Source: Borreliella garinii (lineage in GTDB: Bacteria; Spirochaetota; Spirochaetia; JABEVK01). Taken from it: a stretch of 61,235 nt of DNA. The stretch lies in the NCBI GenBank assembly GCA_020720765.1, contig DYOB01000005.1:1-61235 (forward strand), in the 5' to 3' direction. Of this stretch, positions 8,030 through 17,041 are shown piece by piece; the first letter of the stretch is position 1, and every line of letters begins with the position of its first letter. Both the position numbers and the translations under genes were made by a program. The notes beneath the pieces are model-generated. The model saw only the letters and a list, made by a program, of their open reading frames with translations. It was not told the DNA's origin and made no database searches.

Positions 8030-9366
8030 GTGGGTTTTTTCTCCCGTTTCAGTTTGAGGATCTTTGTTTTTGCCGTTCGGATATAATCGAGAATGGGGCG
8101 GTTGGAGGGGCAAACCCACGAACACGAACCGCATTCCATGCAGTCTAAAATTCTGCGGTCTTCGGCCTCGGCAAGTTTTTGCCTTTCACCGAGTTTTTCA
8201 AGAAGGTAGGGTTCGAGACCCATAGGACAAACTTCTATGCATTTACCGCAGCGTATACAGCCTAAAATTTCACGTGGTCGGCACTCTTTTTCTGTGACTA
8301 TAACGATACCGCTCGTGCCTTTGGTAACGGGAAAATCAAGCGTCGAGCCCGATTTTCCCATCATAGGGCCGCCGGCAATGATCTTTTTGACTTCTTCAGG
8401 TTTGACTCCCGTTGCTAAAAGGAGGCTTTTGACCGGCGTTCCCACCCTGACTTTGTAATTTGAAGGACGCTCCACACTGAGCCCAGTGATGGTGACTATG
8501 CGCTCCATCAGGGGTTTGTGTTTCAGGACGGCTTCGTAAACTGCGAAAGCGGTGCCAATGTTATTCACAATACAACCGACGTCGATCGGCAGTTTTCCGC
8601 TCGGGACTTCCCGGTTCAAGGTGGCTTTAATCAGCTGTTTTTCACCGCCCTGGGGGTATTTGGTCTTGAGTGCCATAACCTCTATTTCCGAGCGGTGGCT
8701 GAAACTCTTTTCCACAAGGCCTTTGATGGCTTCGGGTTTATTCTCTTCGATGGCGATAATGGCCTTTTTGACGCCCAGTGCAATCATCATCAGGCGCACC
8801 CCGTGGAGGATCTCGTCGGGGCTTTCGAGCATAAGCCGGTGATCAGCGGTTAAATACGGTTCGCACTCGGCTCCATCGATAATCAGGTAATCCGGTTTTT
8901 TTCCTGGCGGAAGGGCGAGTTTGATATGGGCGGGAAAGGTCGCTCCACCCATCCCTACGACACCCGAATCCTTAACGGCCTGGACTATTTCTTCTGGAAG
9001 GATATTGCCTATGGCCATCAGTTCGGAGGAATGGATGATACCTGGTTCCCATTCATCGCCTTCGACCTTAATATACACCGATAAAATCTTGTACCCGTTG
9101 GCCTGGATAGCGTCCTCGATTTTCTGGACTGTACCGCTGACGCTTGAATGAATCCTCGCACTTAAAAAACCCTCTGCCTCTCCTAGAAGTGTACCGACCT
9201 TTACCTTGTCGCCTTTTTGCACCAGACACCTGGAGGGAGCGCCGACGTGCTGGCTTAAAGAAATAACGGCAACCTCCGGAAGGGGGAAAACCTCTATCGG
9301 GCTGTGTTCGCTGAGTTTATGTTCTTTTGGATGAATCCCGCCCATCGGAAAGGTGTGGAGTTTCAT
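8026..9366 (-). CDS. rnfC: Rnf complex subunit RnfC (NADH-binding)
   Basis: 446 residues from the ATG at 9366, whose ATGA overlaps the rnfB stop. The domain order is: N-terminal barrel-sandwich ('MGGIHPKEHK'), a flavin/NADH-binding region with 'GVVGMGGATFPAHIKL' (about 140-155) and 'IINGAECEP'-like 'IIDGAECEPYL', a SLBB domain, and two C-terminal [4Fe-4S] motifs, 'CIRCGKCIEVCP' and 'CMECGSCSWVCP'. It is the cytoplasmic subunit exchanging electrons with NAD(H). The length is normal for short RnfC forms without the long repeat tail of enterobacteria. Confidence 0.94.
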   Translation of the reverse strand: MKLHTFPMGGIHPKEHKLSEHSPIEVFPLPEVAVISLSQHVGAPSRCLVQKGDKVKVGTLLGEAEGFLSARIHSSVSGTVQKIEDAIQANGYKILSVYIKVEGDEWEPGIIHSSELMAIGNILPEEIVQAVKDSGVVGMGGATFPAHIKLALPPGKKPDYLIIDGAECEPYLTADHRLMLESPDEILHGVRLMMIALGVKKAIIAIEENKPEAIKGLVEKSFSHRSEIEVMALKTKYPQGGEKQLIKATLNREVPSGKLPIDVGCIVNNIGTAFAVYEAVLKHKPLMERIVTITGLSVERPSNYKVRVGTPVKSLLLATGVKPEEVKKIIAGGPMMGKSGSTLDFPVTKGTSGIVIVTEKECRPREILGCIRCGKCIEVCPMGLEPYLLEKLGERQKLAEAEDRRILDCMECGSCSWVCPSNRPILDYIRTAKTKILKLKREKKPT

Positions 9367-10247
9367 TCGGTCACCTCTTCTTTTAAATTCTTGTTTTCCA
9401 AAGTTGTAAGGATGGCTCCTGTGGGGCAGACTCCGACGCAACTGCCGCAGGCGGTGCATTTTAGGGGGTTGATGGTTGCAAGGTTATTCACTACTTCGAT
9501 GGCATCGACAGGGCAGATATCACGGCATTTTCCGCAGGCTATGCAGGTAACCTTGCAGGTCTTCATGGCTATGGGAGCTTTTTCGTGGTTTTGACACGCG
9601 ACCCATACCCTATTATTTTTTTTGCCCCTGGGAAGGATGGCAATAAGATTTCTAGGGCACGCCTTGACACACGCCCCGCAGCTGATACACTTTTCCGCAA
9701 TGATCACGGGTAACCCGGTGAGTGGATCCATATACATGGCCCCGTATTCGCAGGCGTCGACACAGTCGCCGAGCCTCAGGCATCCGCTGGAGCAGAGGCT
9801 TGCGCCTGCGCTGAGGTTATGCGCCAGAGAACACTTGTTTGGACCATTGTAATGAACCCTTTCCGGTGCTGCGGCGCGGCTGCCGCCGCAACGCAAAACA
9901 GCTACGGTCGGCTCGTGTTTTTCAACGCTTAGACCGAGAATACCCGAAACTTTTCCCATGACCGTTTGCCCTCCGGGCGGGCAAAAGAGTCCTGCGATAG
10001 AACCTTGTTTTGAAGACTTTAATAAGCCTTCAGAGAAACCCCTGCACCCAGGAAAACCGCAGCTTCCGCAATTGATCCCCGGAAGGACCTCAAGGATGGA
10101 ATTGACCCTGGGATCTTCCTGAACGGCAAATTTTTTCGAGGTGCCGTAGAGCAGCATCGAAGCGAGTAAAGCGATTGCACCCAGCAACCCAACGGCTACT
10201 CCTAGGATGACAAGGTTTCCGGCGTTAGCGGAAAGGAATTCAAACAT
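9363..10247 (-). CDS. rnfB: Rnf complex subunit RnfB (ferredoxin-like)
   Basis: 294 residues. An N-terminal membrane helix (about 10-34) precedes a 4-Cys Fe-S domain 'INCGSCGFPGCRGFSEGLL' with a downstream Cys in 'GLFCPPGG'. The following ferredoxin region holds several CxxCxxCxxxC motifs ('CISCGACVKACP', 'CIACGKCRDICP', 'CTACGSCVGVCP'). It accepts electrons from reduced ferredoxin. It is the first rnf gene here, ahead of rnfC, whereas in many genomes rnfB is last or follows rnfA. It overlaps rseC by eight bases and rnfC by four. Confidence 0.93.
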   Translation of the reverse strand: MFEFLSANAGNLVILGVAVGLLGAIALLASMLLYGTSKKFAVQEDPRVNSILEVLPGINCGSCGFPGCRGFSEGLLKSSKQGSIAGLFCPPGGQTVMGKVSGILGLSVEKHEPTVAVLRCGGSRAAAPERVHYNGPNKCSLAHNLSAGASLCSSGCLRLGDCVDACEYGAMYMDPLTGLPVIIAEKCISCGACVKACPRNLIAILPRGKKNNRVWVACQNHEKAPIAMKTCKVTCIACGKCRDICPVDAIEVVNNLATINPLKCTACGSCVGVCPTGAILTTLENKNLKEEVTE

Positions 10248-10635
10248 GCGGGCATTCTCCCTTTATCAAACGGGGTTGAAACCAGTGGGAATATTTTTTA
10301 CTGACTCTGGAGGTTATCAGCCAACCTAAAGCAACGGCTGCCAGGGATAAAAATGCTGCGAGTGTATCACCGCCACCCATCCCGAGTACCGAAAAAAGAG
10401 TGAGAAAGGCAAGAATGGTGGGCAACCCGAAGGCAAAGAATAAAGAAATGACGATTTGGCCACTCGTCAGTCCTATTTCCACCGAACTTCCTTGGGAAAG
10501 AGAAGAGTCGGGGGCGATGTCAATTTTTGCAATGCGGTTTGAACCGCCGCACTTTGTGCAAGATCCGCAACTTGAACCCATGGCGTAGGAAACCCACGCT
10601 TCCTGTTCGGATACCTTTTGTACTGTACCTATCAT
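10240..10635 (-). CDS. rseC: RseC/SoxR-reducing-system family membrane protein
   Basis: 131 residues from the ATG at 10635. An in-frame TTG at 10656 falls inside the promoter spacer and is unlikely to be used. The N-terminal part carries the cysteine cluster 'SSCGSCTKCGG' characteristic of RseC. Two hydrophobic helices follow (about 62-84 and 90-112), then a basic C-terminus. In enterobacteria RseC sits in the same cluster as Rsx/Rnf genes and helps keep SoxR reduced. Here its position as the first gene of the rnf operon suggests it serves Rnf assembly or function (inference). The mRNA may be nearly leaderless. Confidence 0.8.
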   Translation of the reverse strand: MIGTVQKVSEQEAWVSYAMGSSCGSCTKCGGSNRIAKIDIAPDSSLSQGSSVEIGLTSGQIVISLFFAFGLPTILAFLTLFSVLGMGGGDTLAAFLSLAAVALGWLITSRVSKKYSHWFQPRLIKGECPHV

Positions 10636-10644
10636 TATATGTGA

Positions 10645-10672
10645 ATGATAGCACAAAAAAAAGAATTGTCAA
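10645..10672 (-). promoter_or_regulatory. Promoter of rseC-rnf operon
   Basis: Minus strand: TTGACA (10667-10672), a 16-base spacer, then TATCAT (10645-10650). The rseC ATG begins nine bases past the -10, leaving a leader of only two or three bases and no Shine-Dalgarno sequence. The -35 lies in a near palindrome TTGTCAATTGATAA shared with the divergent gene. Confidence 0.6.
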
Positions 10673-10694
10673 TTGATAAAAAGCCCATTATGCT
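10666..10694 (+). promoter_or_regulatory. Candidate divergent promoter for the DHOD-like gene
   Basis: Plus strand: TTGTCA (10666-10671), 17 bases, TATGCT (10689-10694). It overlaps the -35 of the rseC promoter, so the two promoters may compete or share a regulator. The gene itself has a normal GGGGG ribosome site. Confidence 0.4.
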
Positions 10695-10717
10695 ACATGA
10701 TAGGTTAGGGGGCAGAA

Positions 10718-11704
10718 ATGCGATACGAAGAAAAACTGCTGACACATTTTCTAGGTATGGAACTTAAGAATCCCATTATCGTCGGTTCCTCGGCTCTGTC
10801 CGGCAGTCCGGATGGGGTTATAAAGGCTGAAAAAGCGGGTGCGGGCGCGGTGATTTTAAAGAGTCTCTTTGAAGAACAGCTCCGTTCAGAATCCGGGATC
10901 TACGGCAATGTCGATACCCTCCACCCTGAAAACTGGGATTATATGAACGGTTTTGGTATGCAGATACGCCCCATGGATTATATCAAGCTTGTAGAGTCCT
11001 GCAAACGTAGTGTCAAGATTCCCGTTATAGCCAGCATCAATTGCCAGGAAATCCCCCATTGGAACGAATTTGCCATCCTTCTCCAGAATGCGGGCGCCGA
11101 TGCCTTGGAACTCAATATCGCTCCTTTCAGCATGGACATTTCCCAAGCTCCAGGGGTTGCGGAGAATCTCATTCTTGAAATCGTGGATTCTGTAAGAAAA
11201 CACATCAAGATTCCGCTTATTCTCAAGATCAGCCAGCATTTTTCCGCTCTACCTTGGCTTGTAGACCAGGCCGGAATCAGGGGCGTTGGTGCAGTGACGC
11301 TTTTTAACAGACTGTACAGGCCCGATATTGATATCCACAACCTGACCTGGACAAGCGGGGACAGGTTTTCTTCTGAAAATGAATTCACTTCGATCCTTCG
11401 CTGGATTGCTGTTCTTTCTGGACGCGGACCCCAAGTCTCTGTTTCAGGAGGGATTCATTCTGGGGAGACTATGGTTAAAGCACTTCTAGCAGGTGCAACA
11501 ACGGTTCAACTAGCCTCGGCAATCTACCTGAATTCTATGGAGATTATTACAACGATCCTCGAAGGTGCTGTCCATTATATGGAGGAAAGAAGGTGGGAAT
11601 CACTGGAAGATTTCCAGGCCGCCTTTCGCTGGGACCGTGGTACAAACGCAGAGTTCCTTTCCCGCCGTCAATACATTCAAAATCTTATTGGAAAGGAAAA
11701 TTGA
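10718..11704 (+). CDS. Dihydroorotate dehydrogenase-like FMN protein
   Basis: 328 residues, a TIM-barrel of the DHOD family. N-terminal 'LGMELKNPIIVGSSALS' and C-terminal 'VSVSGGIHSGETMVKALLAGATTVQLASAIY' are the FMN phosphate-binding half of this fold. The central 'ADALELNIAPFSMD' replaces the 'ELNI.C/S' active-site loop of true PyrD, with no obvious catalytic Cys. It matches the group annotated as 'dihydroorotate dehydrogenase-like protein', often found near redox enzymes. The electron acceptor and substrate are not known. It stands alone, divergent from the Rnf operon, with a ribosome site at 10710. True pyrimidine synthesis is less likely than a flavin oxidoreductase role. Confidence 0.7.
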   Translation: MRYEEKLLTHFLGMELKNPIIVGSSALSGSPDGVIKAEKAGAGAVILKSLFEEQLRSESGIYGNVDTLHPENWDYMNGFGMQIRPMDYIKLVESCKRSVKIPVIASINCQEIPHWNEFAILLQNAGADALELNIAPFSMDISQAPGVAENLILEIVDSVRKHIKIPLILKISQHFSALPWLVDQAGIRGVGAVTLFNRLYRPDIDIHNLTWTSGDRFSSENEFTSILRWIAVLSGRGPQVSVSGGIHSGETMVKALLAGATTVQLASAIYLNSMEIITTILEGAVHYMEERRWESLEDFQAAFRWDRGTNAEFLSRRQYIQNLIGKEN

Positions 11705-11747
11705 ATAATGGGCCTTAAAAAACCGTTAATAGAGAAAGAGGTTTTTC

Positions 11748-14690
11748 TTGGCCAAAACATACCGCTTATCTGTCGAGGAAGCTAAAACCTTTCTCCAGAA
11801 AAAAATTCAGGAACTCATAGGTCAGATACCGACCGAAGTTATTTCGGACATTCTTTATACTTCTTCCATATTCGGCCTCCAGCGAGTAACGGATATTTCC
11901 TATTGGTTAAAAGATTTTAAGACAACCGCAGGGGCTTCTGTCCTGGATCCGGCTCTTCTGGAGGAACTGAGATCGACCCTTTTAGGAATTTTAGATTCCT
12001 GGGAAATACCCCGGGGTTACGGCGAATTCGTCAAATCAAAAAACGTTGCCATGCGTCCCTTGTTTTCATCAGATGTGCCCATCAGGCCTTTGGTTGAAAA
12101 ACTTCATTCGGTAGTTAAGCCGAATTGGAATAACCGGATTTCCTTTAAACTGCCCGTTTCCATCAGCACGAGTTTTCCTTACGCCCTTCGGGTTCCTACT
12201 CGTTTTATCTCCCATGCGGATGAAGAGAATTCTTTAAGTCTGGTTTATATCGACTGGAATCACCAGAAAACTCTATCTTGGGTTGAAGCCGGGAAAATCC
12301 TCAAGCGATGGGAAGCCCAAGGAATACTTCTTTACCATGGCGCCCTGGAGATACCTGCAAATCAATTTTTGTCCCGGAATGATCTTTTACCCTACTATGC
12401 CCTTTTGCGTTTGCCGACATCCGGTGAACAATTCCTGCGTGAAGAGGGCCTCCTGGGACATGCCCTTCAGCTTCTTGGTCCTGAAAGCTATTCGGATGAC
12501 TTTGAGGATTTAGCCGAAGACAACGAAACTCCATCGCTCCTTAAGGAAGCGGAGCGTCGAAAACTCCGGGCGCATTCCCCTCAAAAACTCGACCCGGAGA
12601 CAGAAACTGATCAAGTTCTTCCTTCGCCCCATCTTGTTGCAAAAACCTTGGAACCGCTCAGCCTTATTCCTTTCCGTGTAGAGGATATCCAGAATCCCGA
12701 TTACACCTGGCCTAAACCCATGGCGGAAATACGGATGATGGAAACCGAAGGAAACGTCGAAACCGACCTTGTGGTTATAGATGAAAAACCTAGACTCTCG
12801 GTCGAAACTCCGCCCACCAAAAAGCTCAAAGTTGGAAAAAAGATCAAACCACCTAAACCCTGGAAAATGCGTTTACGGCTCGCACCTAAACTGATGATGA
12901 TGATGGCATTTTTCCTTGTTCTTAGCCTTTTAACTGTGACAACTTTCTCCGTCATATTCTTCAAGCAGGATGCTGCGAGCCGGGTAGAAGATTCGAACCT
13001 CCAGATTGTGACCATGACGGCTCTGAGTGTTCAGACCTCTTTTCGAGCTATGGAGGAAAAAACACGCATTATCTATAACAGTGCCTTATTAAACCCTGAA
13101 AAGTCATCAGCGCTTATCGAATCTTTTTGGGAAACAAATCCTCGGGTCTTAGCCATCGGGATTGCAACCGAACCCAGTGCTCCAACCTATAATAATACCA
13201 CCCTTATCAACGATTTAAAACTCGACGCGGGAAAATTTCAGTCGTTGTTCCTTGGTGAAAGCGAACGCTGGAAAAAAAGCCAAATTGGAGAATACCTTGT
13301 TACTAATTCAACGCTTTTCCTTCAGGTACCCAGCCTTGTTCTGAGTTTCCCGTGGGAATACCTTGGGAAAATCCATACCCTTTTTGCCGTTACGACCATT
13401 GACCCGTCTTTTCAGGAAACAGTAGCTTCGAATGGTCTGGCAGAAAGTTTTGTTCTTAACGACAGGAACGATCTTATCCTCCACAACGATCCGGAACAGC
13501 TTTCAAACCCGCAGCTTTTTCGAGGCCACCCTATAGTCGACCGTATTCAGACTGCACAGACCGACCGTCAGAACTTTATTTATAACGAGACGGGTATGGA
13601 TAATTATTTTGCCTCCATCAAGCTGATCCCGAGCTATGGATTGGTTGCAGTTTCACGGGTATCCGAGACCAAGATTTTAGAGGGTGTCAGGTTTATTGAA
13701 TATGGAAACTACTTTTTTACCGGCGCTTTGATCTTTGTGGTGATGATCTTTATCCTCTTTTTTTCCCGGTCCATCACCAAGCCCCTTGGAAAACTCACCG
13801 ATGCCGCGGACAAGATCATGAAGGGGGATTTTGATATTTCGATAAAGCCCTCATCGAAGGATGAGGTGGGTTTTCTTTCCTTGAGGTTTAATGAAATGAG
13901 CAAGGGGCTTTCCGAAAGGGAAAAACTAAAAGACGCCTTCGGCCGCTTTGTGAATAAGGAAATCGCCGAACTGGCCTCCCGCGGTGAACTGAAACTCGGC
14001 GGTGAAAGAAAAGACGCCACAATATTTTTCAGCGACATCCGAAGTTTTACGGCTATGAGTGAAATCCTGCCCCCCGAGGAAGTCGTTGTACTGCTCAACG
14101 AATACTTTTCAAAAATGGTCAATATTATATTCAGCACAAATGGGATTGTTGATAAATACATCGGGGATGCAATAATGGCCACCTGGGGGGTACCTCTTTC
14201 ACACGGTAACGATGCTTTTAACGCCGTCGATTCAGCTTTACTGATGCGAAAGGCCTTGCTGGAAATGAACGCCCTGAGAAAATCCAGGAAAAAACCCGAG
14301 TTCCATATCGGATGCGGTATCAATACAGGCCCTGTTCTAGCCGGACAGATAGGAAGCCAGGACAAGATGGAGTATACGGTTATCGGCGACGCTGTGAACC
14401 TTGCCAGCAGGATAGAAAGTCTCAATAAACCCATGGGTACGGATATTCTCATATCACAGCAGACATATGAATTGGTAAGAGAAACATTCCATACCCAGCC
14501 CATGGAAAAAATTACTGTTAAGGGAAAAACTGATGTCCTCCAGATTTACGCGGTCCTCGGACGGAGGGACGACCCACAGTGTCCGAAAGACCTTGTTGAT
14601 TTAAGGCTGAAGTTCGGGATTTCCGAACCCAAGGGTTCGGCAAACGAGGAAGAAGTCAAATACTCGATCAAAGGCGCTAAGTCCCCATGA
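11748..14690 (+). CDS. Class III adenylate cyclase with HAMP and large N-terminal extension
   Basis: 980 residues, TTG start with AAAGAGG upstream. The order is: a cytoplasmic N-terminal region of unknown fold (1-375) ending in a basic Pro/Lys linker; TM1 (about 378-408); an extracytoplasmic sensor of about 245 residues, probably Cache-like; TM2 (about 653-675); HAMP (about 676-727); cyclase domain (about 755-935). Metal Asp763 ('FSDIRSF') and Asp807 ('YIGDAIM'), adenine-selecting Lys873 ('DKMEYT') and the transition-state Arg of 'NLASR' are present, so it should make cAMP from ATP. It overlaps the FecR-domain gene (ATGA), which points to a linked envelope-sensing role. The 375-residue extension is unusual. 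Confidence 0.88.
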   Translation: MAKTYRLSVEEAKTFLQKKIQELIGQIPTEVISDILYTSSIFGLQRVTDISYWLKDFKTTAGASVLDPALLEELRSTLLGILDSWEIPRGYGEFVKSKNVAMRPLFSSDVPIRPLVEKLHSVVKPNWNNRISFKLPVSISTSFPYALRVPTRFISHADEENSLSLVYIDWNHQKTLSWVEAGKILKRWEAQGILLYHGALEIPANQFLSRNDLLPYYALLRLPTSGEQFLREEGLLGHALQLLGPESYSDDFEDLAEDNETPSLLKEAERRKLRAHSPQKLDPETETDQVLPSPHLVAKTLEPLSLIPFRVEDIQNPDYTWPKPMAEIRMMETEGNVETDLVVIDEKPRLSVETPPTKKLKVGKKIKPPKPWKMRLRLAPKLMMMMAFFLVLSLLTVTTFSVIFFKQDAASRVEDSNLQIVTMTALSVQTSFRAMEEKTRIIYNSALLNPEKSSALIESFWETNPRVLAIGIATEPSAPTYNNTTLINDLKLDAGKFQSLFLGESERWKKSQIGEYLVTNSTLFLQVPSLVLSFPWEYLGKIHTLFAVTTIDPSFQETVASNGLAESFVLNDRNDLILHNDPEQLSNPQLFRGHPIVDRIQTAQTDRQNFIYNETGMDNYFASIKLIPSYGLVAVSRVSETKILEGVRFIEYGNYFFTGALIFVVMIFILFFSRSITKPLGKLTDAADKIMKGDFDISIKPSSKDEVGFLSLRFNEMSKGLSEREKLKDAFGRFVNKEIAELASRGELKLGGERKDATIFFSDIRSFTAMSEILPPEEVVVLLNEYFSKMVNIIFSTNGIVDKYIGDAIMATWGVPLSHGNDAFNAVDSALLMRKALLEMNALRKSRKKPEFHIGCGINTGPVLAGQIGSQDKMEYTVIGDAVNLASRIESLNKPMGTDILISQQTYELVRETFHTQPMEKITVKGKTDVLQIYAVLGRRDDPQCPKDLVDLRLKFGISEPKGSANEEEVKYSIKGAKSP

Positions 14691-17041
14691 AATGGAGGGA
14701 CTTGCCTTTCCTGCTTGTTCTATTAGCGGGTGCTTCGGGATTCTCCTACCTTCTCTACCAGCATTGGTTCGGTCCGCTTTCACCAACGGCACGCCAGCCT
14801 GTGGGTGATCTTGTAGAAACGACACTTACAATACAAAGACAGTTTGCGGACTCGACTTTGTGGAGGCCAATTCTGGTTGGAAACCAGCTGTTTGCTTTTG
14901 ATAAAATCCGCACCAACGAAGGCTCCCAAGCGACTGTTCGCCTGCTTGACGGGACCGTCTTCACAGTTCAGGCCCAATCCCTTGTTGTACTGAGTTGGTC
15001 GGAAGGCAGGCCGCTTCTATCCTTGGAAGAAGGTGACATCAAGGTTACCGCTGACGGTGAGTTCCAGGTCCAGGTGGGGGAGAATCTCGTGATACTCCCG
15101 GAAGGTACAGCACAAATCTCCAACGATGAATCCGGCCTCGAAGTCTCCTCCGAAACAGGAACTGTGAAGGTCCGAGTCGGAAACGAGGAAAGAATCATTG
15201 ACACTGATTCGATTTTAAATGTCGGTAGCTCCGGTGTCGTAGAATCTGTCCGAGGGTGGAGAGCCCTTTTTCCGACCCAGGGTTCACAGTACTACATCCA
15301 CGGTGACTCCCAGGAGGTCGAGTTTAAACAGTCGGTACTCGAAGGTTTTCAAATTACTTCATCACTGATCAAAAACCCATCCGGTGAAATATTTCCCCTT
15401 TCAGAAAACAATCGCGAAAACTGGACTCCTGGCACTTGGTTCTGGACGGTGAAAACCGAAAAGGACCGGGAAGTTAAAGAAGAAACTCTGCGTTTCGATA
15501 TCATAAAAGTTCCCATCCCAAGACTTGCCACACCTCCTGACGGTATGCTCTACTCGTTTTTAGACACGCCGCAACCCGTCCTCCTTTCATGGGAAGCTTT
15601 ACCCATGACACAAACATACAGGGTCAGTATTTCAAAAAATTCCGATCTTAGCGAACCCCAGTTAGAAATGATGACCCAATCTTCTTCCTTAAACCTGTCA
15701 AATCTTGCAGAAGGGACCTGGTATTGGGGGGTCGAACCGGTTTTTGCAAGAGATGTTTTAGGAAGTCCGGCAGAAAGGGAAACCCGTACTTTTCAAATTT
15801 CCAGGGTGTCCTTGGATTTTGAGCCGCAAATCATCCTCCCAAGTGCAGATGAGAGTTTTTCCCTTGTCGATGTGGCGGAAGAAGGGATTGTTTTTCAATG
15901 GAAGGTCCCCGTCGACGGTTTGGATACCGAACTATCGATTTTTTCCGATGAAACTCGGACTCTTCTCGTTGAAAGGTTTTTAGGGAAATCGGTTTTAACG
16001 GCGTTTTTTGAGTTTAAACCAGGTACCTATTATTACACCCTTCGTTCCCGGGCTTCGGAAAATAGGTATTCTCGGAGCAGTCTGGGTAGTTTTAAAATAC
16101 GTGAACAAGCCACCAACCCGCAATGGCTGGAACCCCGTCCAGGTACCGTTGCTATCCTGGATCCAGCAAATCCTTTGAAGTTTACCTGGGATAAGGGCGG
16201 TGCACCAATTCTCATTTTGCAATACACACAGGATTCAACGTGGGGTATTTTCGAAGCCTTACCCCGTTCTCAAAGCGATACGGTTGAATTTATGCCGCCC
16301 AGGTCGGGTCAATGGTTTTTCCGGCTCCGGGGTATCCAAAATAACGGCCAGTTTTTAGGTTTTTCCGAAGTTCTAACATTACAACTTAATCCACCTCCAC
16401 AGGGACCGCTTATCCTTACTCCCCTTGAAAATCGGGTCTTCACTTTTGTCGACGCCGTTCCACTTACCGCGACCTGGAAACTCGACGGAAGTGGACGCAT
16501 AGACTGGGAACTTACCGGACCCGATGGTTTTTCAAAAAAGGGTTCCGGAGAAAATCTTGAAAGTGTCGAACTCGACCCTGAAAAATGGCCTGATGGTAAG
16601 TATATTTGGAAGGTGAGCTTAATTTATGCACCGGATAAACCTCCGCTCGTTTCGGAAAGAGGATTTTCTCTTGTTACCCTGACAAGGTTAAGGGCCCCTT
16701 CGGGTCTTCAGCCTGGCGGAAACTTGGTGTTGAACATGGATTCAGGGGATACTTTTCGACTTTCCTGGATCGAACTCAACGAAGCCCAGTTTTACGAGGT
16801 GATAATCCGAGGTCCAGGCAACAGGGTATTGTTAAGCCGCCAGGGTATTCGCGATAATTTTCTGGATATCGAAACGAATCTTCTCCTTCAAGAGGGCACC
16901 TACCAGTGGCAGGTAAGGGCGATCCGGTTCAGGGAGGGGGTGGAAGATATCAGTTCTTGGACCACGGCAAGGTTCGAACTCACCTTACCGGTACTCACAG
17001 TTCCTGAAGTCACTGCCCCGGACGTCATCTATGTCGAATAA
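14687..17041 (+). CDS. FecR-domain protein with tandem FN3-like repeats
   Basis: 784 residues. A short cytoplasmic start and one membrane anchor (about 6-24) are followed by a FecR domain (about 60-190: 'FDKIRTNEGSQATVRLLDG', 'LEEGDIKV', 'TGTVKVRVG'). About five or six fibronectin-III-like beta domains follow. Each ends in an aromatic strand such as 'GTWFWTV', 'GTWYWGV', 'GTYYYTL', 'GQWFFRL', 'GKYIWKV' and 'GTYQWQV'. It is anchored in the inner membrane and extends into the periplasm. In this context FecR is probably not a sigma regulator, since no ECF sigma factor is nearby. It is coupled to the cyclase upstream (ATGA) and overlaps the barrel gene by 11 bases. Binding to cell wall or partner proteins is inferred. 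Confidence 0.75.
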   Translation: MKWRDLPFLLVLLAGASGFSYLLYQHWFGPLSPTARQPVGDLVETTLTIQRQFADSTLWRPILVGNQLFAFDKIRTNEGSQATVRLLDGTVFTVQAQSLVVLSWSEGRPLLSLEEGDIKVTADGEFQVQVGENLVILPEGTAQISNDESGLEVSSETGTVKVRVGNEERIIDTDSILNVGSSGVVESVRGWRALFPTQGSQYYIHGDSQEVEFKQSVLEGFQITSSLIKNPSGEIFPLSENNRENWTPGTWFWTVKTEKDREVKEETLRFDIIKVPIPRLATPPDGMLYSFLDTPQPVLLSWEALPMTQTYRVSISKNSDLSEPQLEMMTQSSSLNLSNLAEGTWYWGVEPVFARDVLGSPAERETRTFQISRVSLDFEPQIILPSADESFSLVDVAEEGIVFQWKVPVDGLDTELSIFSDETRTLLVERFLGKSVLTAFFEFKPGTYYYTLRSRASENRYSRSSLGSFKIREQATNPQWLEPRPGTVAILDPANPLKFTWDKGGAPILILQYTQDSTWGIFEALPRSQSDTVEFMPPRSGQWFFRLRGIQNNGQFLGFSEVLTLQLNPPPQGPLILTPLENRVFTFVDAVPLTATWKLDGSGRIDWELTGPDGFSKKGSGENLESVELDPEKWPDGKYIWKVSLIYAPDKPPLVSERGFSLVTLTRLRAPSGLQPGGNLVLNMDSGDTFRLSWIELNEAQFYEVIIRGPGNRVLLSRQGIRDNFLDIETNLLLQEGTYQWQVRAIRFREGVEDISSWTTARFELTLPVLTVPEVTAPDVIYVE

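Noticed and set aside
10654-10656. rseC start at TTG 10656
   Set aside because: It falls within the promoter spacer between TTGACA and TATCAT and would not be in the transcript.
13709-14503. 264-codon minus-strand frame inside the cyclase gene
   Set aside because: Ser-rich antisense shadow of a conserved cyclase domain.
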